Assembly (NCBI GenBank): GCA_963727045.1
Contig: CAVSES010000001.1
Span: 1,116,001 to 1,180,000 of the forward strand
Direction of reading: 5' to 3'
From: Bog-1198 sp963727045
GTDB lineage: Bacteria; Pseudomonadota; Gammaproteobacteria; Steroidobacterales; Steroidobacteraceae
DNA length: 64,000 bases
Numbering within the stretch: position 1 is the stretch's first letter; the number at the start of each line of letters is the position of its first letter. The notes beneath the pieces were generated by a model. That model worked only from the letters and a program-made list of their open reading frames with translations, did no database searches and was not told the origin of the DNA. Made by a program: the position numbers and the translations under genes. Shown in pieces: positions 27,381-35,864 of this stretch.

Positions 27381-27989
27381 ATGACCAATGCGCAACTCGT
27401 TCAAGCACCCTTAGGCACCGGCGGTCAAGCGAAACTGGCCCTCATCGCCGGCATCACCATGATGTTTTCGGTGGGCGTCTTTATCGCCTCCCAGGTCGGC
27501 GCACCCTCGGCGCAGTACACGCCCACTCCCGATAGCAACACCGTACCCTCGAACAATGGCGGTCCGACTGCGGCCAGCCCAACCCCGGATACAACTCCGC
27601 CAGGGCCCGCCAATTCCATCATCGCACCCGACGGCACAGTGACGACGACATACGGCGACGGCACCATCACGAAAACGGCGCTGGATGGAACCGTTACGAC
27701 GGTCAAACCCGACGGTTCTACCAATGTCAATTCAACCCTACCGCCGCCGGGCCGCGGCTTCACCACCGGGCCTGGCGCAACCGATCCGAACGATCCTCAA
27801 CAAGGACAACAGCCGATCGGCTTCACAAAGCATGACCTTAGCCCGACGTCGTCGAACGATCCGAGTCAACTCGTCGATCCCAAGGCGACGATTGGTTCAA
27901 CCGAGACCGTTTCCGACATGCCGAACACGGCGCACGTGCAAGGAGCATCGACGCCGGGCACAGCTCCGCACAAGCCGAATACGCCGTGA
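27381..27989 (+). CDS. Thr/Pro-rich single-pass membrane protein
   Basis: A 202-residue hypothetical protein. One membrane segment (LALIAGITMMFSVGVFIAS, about residues 19-37) is followed by a low-complexity Thr/Pro/Asn/Gly-rich exterior. That part includes loosely repeated DGTVTT.YGDGTITKT.LDGTVTT.KPDGS units, likely periplasmic. There is no ribosome-binding site, and the ATG lies close to transposase debris, so the N-terminus may have been altered. It overlaps the next gene by 4 bases (GTGA), suggesting co-translation with the metallophosphatase lipoprotein. Function unknown. Confidence 0.6.
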   Translation: MTNAQLVQAPLGTGGQAKLALIAGITMMFSVGVFIASQVGAPSAQYTPTPDSNTVPSNNGGPTAASPTPDTTPPGPANSIIAPDGTVTTTYGDGTITKTALDGTVTTVKPDGSTNVNSTLPPPGRGFTTGPGATDPNDPQQGQQPIGFTKHDLSPTSSNDPSQLVDPKATIGSTETVSDMPNTAHVQGASTPGTAPHKPNTP

Positions 27990-29173
27990 ACGCTTCGCGC
28001 CCGGCCGCGAAACACGCATCCGCTTCTTTCGCCTTTAAAGTCTCACTGCTGGCGCTGGCCATATCCGCGATGGCCGGCTGCGCCCACGAGTCGCCCCGGC
28101 AGGCCTGGACGTTCGCCGTATCCGGTGATTCACGCGATTGCGGCAACACCGTCATGCCGGCGATCGCACGCGGCGCACGTGAGGCTGGTGCGAGCTTCTA
28201 TTGGCATTTGGGCGATCTTCGAAGAATCCGCGCACCTGACTTTGATTTCTTGCACGAGCGGCGCTTTGCCGGCCGCCCGCCGTCCACGGAAGAGTACGTC
28301 GAAATGGCCTGGCCAGATTTTCTCGAGCACCAGGTGGCGCCTTTCGGCGAGATGCCATTTTTTCTCGGTATCGGAAATCACGAGACGGTGCCGCCGAAAT
28401 CGCGGACGGAGTTTCGTTCTCAATTCAGCGCGCTTTTGGATCGCACCGAGTTGCGTGCGCAACGCCAACTCGACGCCAAGCGCCACCTCACGGCAGCACC
28501 TCCGGGTTCCACCTACTACCACTGGGTCGAAAGGGGCGTCGATTTTTTCAATCTGGACAACGCGTCGGACGATAACTTCGATGAACAGCAGCTGCGCTGG
28601 TTCGATGAAATCTTCGACGCCGATGTACGCGACCCTGCCGTCTCGAGCATTGTGGTGGCGATGCACGAGGCCCTACCCTACAGCCTCTCGGGCAGTCACA
28701 GCATGTGCGGCTCGGATGCGGGAATGGCCAGCGGCGAGCACGTCTACCGCAAGCTGATCGAAGCGCAAGATCGGCACAAACGAGTCTATCTACTGGCCAG
28801 TCACTCGCACTACTATTTGGCCAATGTATTTAACACCGGCTACTGGCGGGATCCGGCTCACCATGCGCGGGTGTTGCCGGGCTGGATCGTCGGCAGCGCT
28901 GGAGCGGAGCGCTATGTGCTTCCCGCGGGCATCGTACAGGGACCTGACGCGCAAGCTCACATCTACGGCTATCTGATCGGCAGCGTGGCGCGGGATGGAC
29001 AGATTCAATTTGTATTTCACGCGCTGACCGAGGTGGAGCTACAACAGGCTAGCCACCCAGACTACGCGCCCGAGGACGTTCATGCATGCTTTGAAGGCAA
29101 TCCCGATCTCACCAAAACGCCGCCCGCCGCTCCCATTGATGCCTGCCCTGTCAAGGCGACAGCTCGACGCTGA
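27986..29173 (+). CDS. Calcineurin-like metallophosphoesterase lipoprotein
   Basis: A 395-residue protein with an N-terminal lipobox (ISAMAGC, Cys32), so probably membrane-anchored in the periplasm. The metallophosphoesterase motifs appear in order: SGDSRDCG (first metal ligands), WHLGDL, GNHE, MHE (AMHEALPYS) and SHSHYYL. These support a dinuclear metal phosphoesterase. Length fits bacterial members of the family. The GTG start overlaps the upstream stop by 4 bases. Substrate unknown. The C-terminal ~60 residues add two cysteines (HACFEGN, DACPVK). Confidence 0.85.
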   Translation: MNASRPAAKHASASFAFKVSLLALAISAMAGCAHESPRQAWTFAVSGDSRDCGNTVMPAIARGAREAGASFYWHLGDLRRIRAPDFDFLHERRFAGRPPSTEEYVEMAWPDFLEHQVAPFGEMPFFLGIGNHETVPPKSRTEFRSQFSALLDRTELRAQRQLDAKRHLTAAPPGSTYYHWVERGVDFFNLDNASDDNFDEQQLRWFDEIFDADVRDPAVSSIVVAMHEALPYSLSGSHSMCGSDAGMASGEHVYRKLIEAQDRHKRVYLLASHSHYYLANVFNTGYWRDPAHHARVLPGWIVGSAGAERYVLPAGIVQGPDAQAHIYGYLIGSVARDGQIQFVFHALTEVELQQASHPDYAPEDVHACFEGNPDLTKTPPAAPIDACPVKATARR

Positions 29174-29649
29174 TCGCGCCGCCGATGGATGCGCGGACGG
29201 CGAGGACTGTGCTCACCGCCGTGTTTTTGTCTGGCGTACTATGGTCATTGCGCCGCGACTACGCAGTCCGGTCACTGAAGCAGCCGGTGTGCGCCGCGTA
29301 AGTAGTCTCTATTTACGCGAGTCATCGGCACCACGGCCCGAAAGCAGGCTGCCGAGCAGCGCGGTACATGTTCCTCCCGCTCGCGAAATCCGCGATATCG
29401 CCGAGGAAATGGATCAGAGCACCGTCAATGGTGGATAGGCTTCAATCACGCCACGGTGATCAGTGCATGCCCCCCCCGCCTCGCCCCTCGTTCTGTGAAT
29501 ATCGCTTACCCGAAGGGCCATCAGTTCCGTATTCCTGGCGGGATCGGCCACTGTTTTTGGTTCTAACTGATATTGGCATAACACCGGGCCTGGATTTCTA
29601 CGTATATGCACATGCATCGAGATGCCTATGAACTTTTAAGGAGCTGGAT
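29174..29649. other. Non-coding gap
   Basis: I see no supported gene here. Open frames are short, lack ribosome sites and have no recognisable motifs. The right end carries AAGGAG seven bases before the ATG at 29650. Confidence 0.5.
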
Positions 29650-30111
29650 ATGACAGACGTCCATCAGCGGTTTCGTGTGGCGGCTGACGATCGCCCGACG
29701 CCCACACAGGAGGGTCGGCTCGTCAGCCCCACACATCGAGCAGCAGGCCTTGCCCATAGCACACGAACGCTTGTGCTCATGCTCGTGGGCAGCTTTGCCG
29801 CGATCACCACCAGCCCGGCCAACGCCACGCCACCGGTCCCGTTCTATACCGCTGGTGCAACACGCATTCACCGACAGAGCGCGGGTTCGGTTGTCAGTAG
29901 AACCAGGGACTCGGTGGCAACGGTGTGCGCCTGGTACCGGCTGAATTTGCAAGATCAAAACGGCGAGACGGTCACTGACGATGGCGCACACATTTTCTAC
30001 ACTCACAGCGGTGCGACCGTGGACGTCGAGCCTGGGAACATCGTTGTACCGGATACCAGCATCGGCCTAAGCTGGTATGCGAAGAAATTTGGACCGTATT
30101 CCGGTAAATAG
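29650..30111 (+). CDS. Hypothetical exported protein
   Basis: A 153-residue protein with a good ribosome site (AAGGAG). An N-terminal Thr/Arg-rich stretch precedes a hydrophobic core LVLMLVGSFAAITT ending SPANAT, so it may be exported with a long signal region. The mature part ends with a beta-rich segment (TVDVEPGNIVVPDTSIGLSW). No family recognised. It is first in a row of small exported genes at 29.6-32.4 kb. Confidence 0.55.
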   Translation: MTDVHQRFRVAADDRPTPTQEGRLVSPTHRAAGLAHSTRTLVLMLVGSFAAITTSPANATPPVPFYTAGATRIHRQSAGSVVSRTRDSVATVCAWYRLNLQDQNGETVTDDGAHIFYTHSGATVDVEPGNIVVPDTSIGLSWYAKKFGPYSGK

Positions 30112-30129
30112 GATGACTGCGGATCCGCC

Positions 30130-30330
30130 ATGCTGATCGTCCCTATTGTCGGTCGCATCGCGCACATCGAGACCAGCGGCAACACCGTGACAGTGTTACT
30201 CGCTCCGGTGCAGATCACCGATGTGATTGAGAGGGGCAAGTTCTTGGTGAGCGAAGATCTCAACCTCAGTGATGCGATCGTGTACAGCGCGCATGATCTT
30301 CGAATGTCGACCCAACATAATGCTTCGTAA
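30130..30330 (+). CDS. Small hypothetical protein
   Basis: A 66-residue frame 18 bases after the previous gene: MLIVPIVGRIAHIETSGNTV, then LLAPVQITDVIERGKFLV. It is mostly beta-like and acidic, with no signal peptide or motif. There is no clear ribosome site, so it may be a downstream piece of a longer unit or spurious. Spacing suggests an operon with 29650-30111. Confidence 0.35.
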   Translation: MLIVPIVGRIAHIETSGNTVTVLLAPVQITDVIERGKFLVSEDLNLSDAIVYSAHDLRMSTQHNAS

Positions 30331-30438
30331 AGTGGCGGGGTTGAGCTCCGATTCTGGTTCTTAAAGGTAAATCGACGGTCCCTCGAGCCGCGAGCACCTT
30401 CGAAGCCTCTACCGATCCAAGAACCTGAGCAATGCCCG

Positions 30439-30969
30439 ATGAAATTTCATATCAAAGTGGTATCCGCCGCTGCCCTGTGCGCGATGGTCTCCATGCCGTT
30501 GATCGTGATGGCAAAGGTACCCATCGCCCCTCACCCGAAGAAAGCCGCCCCGACGGCACCGCTTACGAAGCCCGCCGTGGCCGAAATCGCGTTGCGACCG
30601 TCCGGCTTCGCGCCGCTGCTGCCACCCAAGCCGCCCGTTGTCACCGCCGTCGCACCCTGGCGGCCTGTGCCGGCCGCTCATCGAAGTATCATTTTCGTAG
30701 GCGGAAAACCCCAAACCGGCAGCGACGTGGAGCTCAATCCGCAGCCCATTCCGCCCGGGCACAGTGCAACGGTGGGGCCGACCCGGAAATTGGACTACGG
30801 CGCCCTCAATCCGCAGCCCATTCCGCCCGGACACAGTGCAACGGTGGGGCCGACCCGGAAATTGGACCACGGCGCCCTCAATCCGCAGCCCATTCCGCCC
30901 GGACACAGTGCAACGGTGGGGCCGACCCGGAAATTGGACCACGGCGCCCCCGTTGATCCTCAACGCTAA
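30439..30969 (+). CDS. Exported Pro-rich protein with three 24-residue repeats
   Basis: A 176-residue protein with a signal peptide (VVSAAALCAMVSMPLIVMAK), a Lys/Pro/Ala-rich linker, then three near-identical 24-residue units starting LNPQPIPPGHSATVGPTRKL. An NPQPLPP-type motif recurs in small uncharacterised exported proteins. The Pro-rich repeats suggest an extended surface or periplasmic segment. Because the DNA unit is 72 bp, several other frames are also open across it, but only this frame has a signal peptide. Function unknown. Confidence 0.65.
   Translation: MKFHIKVVSAAALCAMVSMPLIVMAKVPIAPHPKKAAPTAPLTKPAVAEIALRPSGFAPLLPPKPPVVTAVAPWRPVPAAHRSIIFVGGKPQTGSDVELNPQPIPPGHSATVGPTRKLDYGALNPQPIPPGHSATVGPTRKLDHGALNPQPIPPGHSATVGPTRKLDHGAPVDPQR
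30733..30948 (+). repeat. Three tandem 72 bp repeats
   Basis: Copies at 30733-30804, 30805-30876 and 30877-30948 differ at only a few positions (for example TAC/CAC in the LDYG/LDHG codon). They encode the 24-residue units of the surrounding gene. Confidence 0.95.
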
Positions 30970-31080
30970 GCAAGAGTCCGCAGAAATGCGAAGCGTGGGT
31001 CGGTGCGGTCTATGGCAAGACCAACGCAGATTTCATGCTGGCGAGAATGAAACGACAACCCAACAACGGGGTGAGCTGTT

Positions 31081-31344
31081 ATGAAAATTGCTTGGATGTT
31101 TCTCGGTCTCGTCCTTGCTGGCGCGCAGATGAGCGCGTTCGGGGCTGACACAGCATCGCCCGTGAATTCCGCCGGGGACAAAACGACGGGACTGCCCGTC
31201 TACCCTGGAGTGACCGAAACGGGTCCGCTGCCCACGACCGTCGTATGCAAGAGCCAATCGTCGGGGGATTTTTTCATCATTTCGGGGAGAAACACCCGAG
31301 ACCTCACCAACTGGTACACCGCCGCATTGCCTGTGCGCTATTAA
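31081..31344 (+). CDS. Hypothetical exported protein, possibly truncated
   Basis: An 87-residue protein with signal peptide MKIAWMFLGLVLAGAQMSAF-GA. The mature part has a LPVYPGVTETG motif and ends DLTNWYTAALPVRY. Small exported proteins with a PxYPG motif and a WY..xLP end usually continue further, so this may be cut short. A remnant of another lipoprotein frame follows immediately. Ribosome site weak (GGTGAG). Confidence 0.5.
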   Translation: MKIAWMFLGLVLAGAQMSAFGADTASPVNSAGDKTTGLPVYPGVTETGPLPTTVVCKSQSSGDFFIISGRNTRDLTNWYTAALPVRY

Positions 31345-31619
31345 CGGGCTGTTCGTATCACACGGGGCCTGGCACCACCGGTCACGCAGCGGCGGTCGCG
31401 AGTGGCACGTCAACCACCAACTCAGCGTGCGACCGGCATATTCTGAGACCTGAAGATGTGACCGCCATCCTGAGCGCACCGATCACGGGAGCCAAACCGC
31501 TCCCCGGAGACGCGCAATCCGATACCCCAACTAGGCGTTTCTTCTCTTTAATGGCGTGTCTAGCGACACTTTACGGTTTTAACAGTGAGACTGCTACAGA
31601 GAACAAGTTCGACACGTAA
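31320..31619 (+). pseudogene. Lipoprotein-like remnant
   Basis: Frame 3 reads ACALLTGCSYHTGPG (lipobox-like LLTGC), then DRHILRPEDVTAILSAPITG and AKPLPGDAQS before an unrelated end. The second part resembles a small domain of exported proteins that bear a DV..IL..PI.G.K.LPGD pattern. No start codon with a ribosome site is present, and the frame overlaps the previous gene, so it is probably a 5'- and 3'-truncated relic. Confidence 0.35.
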
Positions 31620-31638
31620 CCTATAGGAAGGTGCATAC

Positions 31639-32373
31639 ATGAATAATCTACTCTCGACCGTGACTATTTCTGCGTTGACTTTGGTGGCACTGCAAGCAAC
31701 TGCTGATGACAAAACGGTGCTTATCGACCAAGCCATGATCCAAGCCGCCGGCGGGTTCCCTTACAAAATCACGAAACCTGGTAACTATCGCCTGACTGGG
31801 AATCTTCATGTACCGGCCAGTGCCAATGGCATCGTCATCGACGCCTCCGACGTTGCGCTCAATCTGGGTGGCTTTCAGATCGAGTGTGCAGGTGGCCAAA
31901 ACACAGGGATATTCAGCGACTCGTCCTCGACATCCTATAGCAATCTCACCATTGCGAATGGAAATGTGGCAGGGTGCTGGACTGGTGTAGATTTAAGCAA
32001 CATGGGCAATGCCACAGTCGAGGGCCTCACGGTGTCTAGATATGGCGTCGTGGGTATTGAGGTAAACGCTGGAGCGATCCGCAAGAGTAGCGTCACGGGC
32101 GGCAGCGATCCGCACAGTATTGGCCTGGGCCTGAGCTCGGGAATCGTCGAGTCTAATTTTGTAACCAACGACTACGTTGGGATTTCTGTATATGGATCCG
32201 CCATTGCACTCGTCGTCGGCAACGTAGTCGTCGCGAGCTACTTGGCCGTAAGTACTGAACCGTATCAGGCCGTTTTAGCGGGAAGCAACACGTTGAGAAA
32301 CGGGGGCACGGCGTATCCTTTGGGTACGGTCATTTCGCAACATAACAACCTTTGCAACCTTACTGCTTGTTAG
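31639..32373 (+). CDS. Exported right-handed beta-helix protein
   Basis: A 244-residue protein with a GGAAGG ribosome site seven bases upstream and a signal peptide ending LQATA-DD. The mature chain opens with FPYKITKPGNYRLTGNL and NGIVIDASDVALNLGGF, then repeated short strands (IANGNVAGCWTGVDLS, GLTVSRYGVVGIEVNAG, GIVESNFVTNDYVGISVYG). This is the pattern of pectate-lyase-like parallel beta-helices. No catalytic motif is recognisable, so a binding or structural role is as likely as an enzyme. Confidence 0.75.
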   Translation: MNNLLSTVTISALTLVALQATADDKTVLIDQAMIQAAGGFPYKITKPGNYRLTGNLHVPASANGIVIDASDVALNLGGFQIECAGGQNTGIFSDSSSTSYSNLTIANGNVAGCWTGVDLSNMGNATVEGLTVSRYGVVGIEVNAGAIRKSSVTGGSDPHSIGLGLSSGIVESNFVTNDYVGISVYGSAIALVVGNVVVASYLAVSTEPYQAVLAGSNTLRNGGTAYPLGTVISQHNNLCNLTAC

Positions 32374-32378
32374 CGCCG

Positions 32379-32636
32379 CTAACCTCTGAGATTCCTGAAA
32401 GGAGCGCCAGACAGCACCAACACAAAGGAGCTCGCATCATTGATCGCCCGGACAATGGCTTCCGCATAGGCCGCACCCGGCGTCACATCCCGAGGCGCAA
32501 TCCAACACTTGATCCCCTGCCGCTCGAGAGCCTCTACCACCGCATTGGCGACAGCCACATCCTGCGAGGCGTAGCTCACGAATACGTCGCTGCCAGGGCT
32601 TGCCTGATTGGTGGAGCTCTCGCTCAACAGTGGCAC
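32379..32636 (-). pseudogene. TIR-domain protein, truncated
   Basis: From a GTG at 32636 the frame encodes the first ~75 residues of a TIR domain: DVFVSYASQDVAVANAVVEA, QGIKCWIAPRDVTPG and AIVRAINDASSFVLVLS. It then ends in unrelated residues. The C-terminal half of the TIR domain and any following effector or TPR region are missing. TIR proteins of this CWIAPRDV type often act as NAD-consuming or signalling proteins. The 5' end lies at the border of the 1.1 kb repeat, and the equivalent position in copy A keeps only the first codons. Confidence 0.75.
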
Positions 32637-32867
32637 GGTGAACGCGCTACCCCCACGACTGGGGCTCTAGATCATTCCCTTGAAAATTAGCTGAATTCAC
32701 CTCGGCCCAAGCGAGGGACTCTTCGCCCCGCACATTGCGACACGTCTTCTGAGCGTTGAATTAATCGGCGGTCTGGCGCTTCCGGACGCCGACGATCGCC
32801 ATGTCCTCGCGAGCGACTGGAGCATTGCATTGCCGATGCAGAGTCGATGCTTCCAACCCAGAAAGTC

Positions 32868-33032
32868 TTATGGCTTTTTAGCGACGACTTTGCCCTTTTC
32901 CCAAACGTATATCGGCGTGCCGTACATTCGCGCAGTTTTCTGCGCGTCCTTTGCTGCGCGGCGTAAAGCACGCCCCACACCAGCGGCAAAGCTCGGTGGG
33001 CGTGTTGGCTTCGCTTGCGTTTTCGGCTTCAT
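32868..33032 (-). CDS. Small kinase-partner protein (copy B, intact)
   Basis: A 54-residue basic protein: Pro-rich start, then FAAGVGRALRRAAKDAQKTA (helix) and TPIYVWEKGKVVAKKP. The ATG at 33032 overlaps the ancestral stop of the zeta-like kinase by one base, so the two were translationally coupled. Small basic proteins ending in a P..VW..GKVV pattern are often seen next to such kinases. An antitoxin or accessory role is inference. In this copy a frameshift in the kinase makes the kinase frame run through this gene, so it could be made as a fusion. Confidence 0.6.
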   Translation of the reverse strand: MKPKTQAKPTRPPSFAAGVGRALRRAAKDAQKTARMYGTPIYVWEKGKVVAKKP

Positions 33033-33557
33033 CAACCTTTCTCCAATAGTCGCGGCGCGCGTCCCGAATTGTCGTACACCGCCCAGCTGTCGGCCAATGG
33101 GCGGTAGATGCGCTGAAAGTTTTCCCAGCCTCTTACTGAATCTGCGAAGAATGTCAGCCTGCGGAACATTGTGCCCGCCTTGACGCACTCTCGCGGCGAC
33201 TCGCCGCAGCGCCAATCGAGAGGAACCAAGCTTAAGATACACGATGTCGATGCGGTAGCCGGCACGCTTCCAAGACTTGAGCCGGTGCATATAGGTGAGC
33301 CCGCTTAGCGTTGTCTCGAAGGCGAAATCCGCTCGGTCAGCCACGAGACGATCTATTTCACCCAATACCATTCGGGCCGCCGCAATGGCCGCTATTTCTG
33401 GTTTCAAGGGCGATAGGCCGCTCGCGATGAGATCAGCATTGACGAAGTGGACCACCCTCGCGTTTTCGGGCAGATAACGGCGTGCGAACGTCGTCTTACC
33501 GGCACCGTTGGGACCTGCAATCAAGATGCATCGAGGTCGTCGCTTGGTCTTCGTCAC
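33032..33557 (-). pseudogene. Zeta-toxin-like P-loop kinase, copy B, frameshifted
   Basis: The N-terminal 122 residues are identical to copy A, including Walker A GPNGAGKT (15-22) and FAFETTLSGLTYMHRLK. The arginine codon mutated to stop in copy A is intact here. At 33137 one extra base (CTTACTGAA against CTTACGAA in copy A) shifts the frame after ADILRRF. The conserved end WENFQRIYRPLADSWAVYDN is therefore lost and translation continues through the partner gene to 32868, giving a 229-residue chimera. The true C-terminus is still readable in the other frame to 33032. Confidence 0.88.
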
Positions 33558-33675
33558 TGAGCCATTGTCCTCGATTGACGAGGGATTGCGCTAACGCACA
33601 GCTCTACCAAGCGAAAACGGATACGGGATATTCCACAGTTGGGTTCGGCCAAACGCGTGTAAGTCATTGATTTTA

Positions 33676-33751
<76 letters not shown>

Positions 33752-33958
33752 ATATTGGATCGCGTATTAGACAGGGCCATCGCTGGAACGTCAACTAGCC
33801 CTTAAAAATCAATGCATTGCATAGGCGGGAGTATCACCGCTCATCCTGATCGCGTTGCCCTACTCGGCAGGACGCCTTTAGTCAACCCGGGGCCCCGACC
33901 CCACTCGGGCACCAGAACCCATGCTCAGACCCTTCGCGGGCCGCCCACCTGCCCCCAA

Positions 33959-34459
33959 TCAAGCCGCGGCCGACGAAACGACGACACCCTGAATGCTCAA
34001 CAGATGGCCTTGGTCGTGCTCAACCATCATGTCGATCAAAGTCTTGAGGTTGATGACGCGATTCTCGAACTGAGCGCGCCGCACCCAGGACTCGGTCGGC
34101 AATCCCTGCAGCAGTGCCAACGATTCGGTGCGGGCAGCGGCGAACCCGTCGATCGCCGCAGTCAGGTCCAATTCGTTGTAGCGCCGCTCGATGGCCATCC
34201 GGTCCCCGTCCAAGTTCTCGAGAATCGGCGACTCCTCGGTCAAAATTCGCCGAATTCTCACGAGATATCCTTCTCGTTCAATGTCGAAAAGATGCCACAC
34301 GTCCTCCAACGGCGAAAAAAGATCCGGGTTGGCCTTGATGCGCAATTTCGCAACGTCCATCCCCGCCAGCACGTTTCGCAAACGGACAGGCGTCTCGGCC
34401 AGCTTATCGATCGCAGCGGCCGTCGATTCTTCACTCACAGATCTTTCCTTGTGTGATGT
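33959..34459 (-). CDS. DinB-superfamily protein
   Basis: About 166 residues. It has the DinB_2-type pattern: PVRLRNVLAGMDVAKLRIKA, DVWHLFDIEREGYLVRIRRIL (first metal-ligand His region), RYNELD and a last helix with MMVEHDQGHLLSIQG. DinB proteins are four-helix metal-binding thiol transferases or related enzymes, and the substrate here is unknown. The start is uncertain: ATG at 34459, or a GTG near 34441 after AAGGAAAG. Either start overlaps the stop of the upstream DinB fragment, suggesting former coupling. Confidence 0.7.
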   Translation of the reverse strand, partial: TSHKERSVSEESTAAAIDKLAETPVRLRNVLAGMDVAKLRIKANPDLFSPLEDVWHLFDIEREGYLVRIRRILTEESPILENLDGDRMAIERRYNELDLTAAIDGFAAARTESLALLQGLPTESWVRRAQFENRVINLKTLIDMMVEHDQGHLLSIQGVVVSSAAA

Positions 34460-34720
34460 CATCTCGTGCAACCGTTTCCCTCAAAAAGACCGGAAGATCG
34501 GTGGTGGGAGGTGTCGCCGGCAATTGATACATCATGCTGCCGATATGTCCGCGGTGATACGTGGTGTGGTTGATTACGTGAAGCAAAATGTCGCCGCGAC
34601 TCATCGAACCGTCTCCATCCCCGATGAAAGTGAAATTCACGACTTCGTCGCAGCCGCCGTCCCGCAGGTCCTCTGAATACTGGATGTACGATCGTTGGCC
34701 CACGCCGCATATCTCGTCAT
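34431..34720 (-). pseudogene. C-terminal fragment of a second DinB-family protein
   Basis: The frame contains NFTFIGDGDGSMSRGDILLH, then VINHTTYHRGHIGSMMYQLP and TDLPVFLRE, the typical C-terminal metal-ligand helix and end of DinB proteins. The first ~90 residues of the domain are absent and the upstream part of the frame looks non-coding. It overlaps the start of the next DinB gene on the same strand. Confidence 0.65.
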
Positions 34721-34890
34721 CGTCCAAAGATGTTGAAGGTGAAACATTGACGAAGACACTCCTTCGACCGGGCGAGCCATGCGGCTGTCGATGCCCTCGC
34801 CCGCCGGGCGTGATTGTCACAGGGAACCGACAACGGACGCAATCCAATCGCCGCGACCGTGCGTTCTGCCGTCGGTGCTAGACTGGGCAG

Positions 34891-35625
34891 GTGGCCGCGC
34901 TCTACGACAGTATCGGTCAAGGATACCGGCGCCACCGGCAACCGGATCCCAGGATCGGCGGTGCGATCATTCGCGCTTTGGGCGATGCTTCGACAATTGT
35001 GAACGTCGGCGCCGGCACGGGCTCCTATGAGCCTACAGACCGGCTCGTGGTCGCCGTCGAGCCTTCTCGGGTGATGATTCAGCAGCGCGCACTCGACGCA
35101 GCTCCCACCATTCAAGCAAGCGCCACCGCTCTGCCATTTCGGGATGATGAGTTCGATGCCGCGATGGCCATTCTCACTCTTCATCACTGGCCGAATCTTG
35201 AGAAGGGACTGCTCGAACTGAAGCGCGTGGCACGCAGCAGAATCGTCATCGTGACCTGGGACCCTTCAAGTCCCGGATTCTGGCTGACGCACTATTGTCC
35301 GCATACGCTGACCGCCGACCGACGCGTGTTTCCGGTGCTTCCGAAACTTGCGCACGTGCTCGGCTCCATGACCGTCTTTCCACTCCCGATCCCGCACGAT
35401 TGTGCGGACGGGTTCCTGGGGGCTTACTGGCGGCGCCCCGACGCCTATCTGCACGAGGACGTCCGAGCCGCCATTTCAACGTTCTCCAAACTCACAGACG
35501 CTCGATCCAGCATCGAACAACTACGCCAAGACCTGGCGACGGGCGAATGGCACCGTCGATACGGCAACCTCTTGAGCCTCCCGGAGTTAGACCTCGGTTA
35601 TCGGATCATCGTCTGCAATCTTTGA
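34891..35625 (+). CDS. Class I SAM-dependent methyltransferase
   Basis: A 244-residue protein starting at GTG. Motif I is STIVNVGAGTGSYEP (SAM-binding Gly loop), followed by VVAVEPSRVMIQQR (acidic end of the second strand), ASATALPFRDDEFDAAMAIL (motif II/III) and HHWPNLEKGLLELKRVA. The C-terminal half (PFPIPHD-like, GFLGAYWRRPDAYL) matches uncharacterised methyltransferases of the Methyltransf_11 group. Substrate unknown. It is divergent from the DinB pair. Confidence 0.85.
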   Translation: MAALYDSIGQGYRRHRQPDPRIGGAIIRALGDASTIVNVGAGTGSYEPTDRLVVAVEPSRVMIQQRALDAAPTIQASATALPFRDDEFDAAMAILTLHHWPNLEKGLLELKRVARSRIVIVTWDPSSPGFWLTHYCPHTLTADRRVFPVLPKLAHVLGSMTVFPLPIPHDCADGFLGAYWRRPDAYLHEDVRAAISTFSKLTDARSSIEQLRQDLATGEWHRRYGNLLSLPELDLGYRIIVCNL

Positions 35626-35864
35626 GCTGAAGAGCGCGCCCCTCCCGCGACAAGGTCGGCTGCAGGCTGGCCGACGTGACCTGGCACGAATCCTGCTTCC
35701 CTCATGAGGTGTCGTTGTGTTCAGGCGTAGCGGCCTTGCGATTCGTCGGACAGTCAATCGCTTGGCGCTGCTGCCACGAGAAGCGGCAAGATTTTGCCGC
35801 CTTATTAGGTTGAGTGTTCTAAACACTCATGCACACGCGGTTGTAGAGGATATGAGGAGGTCTC

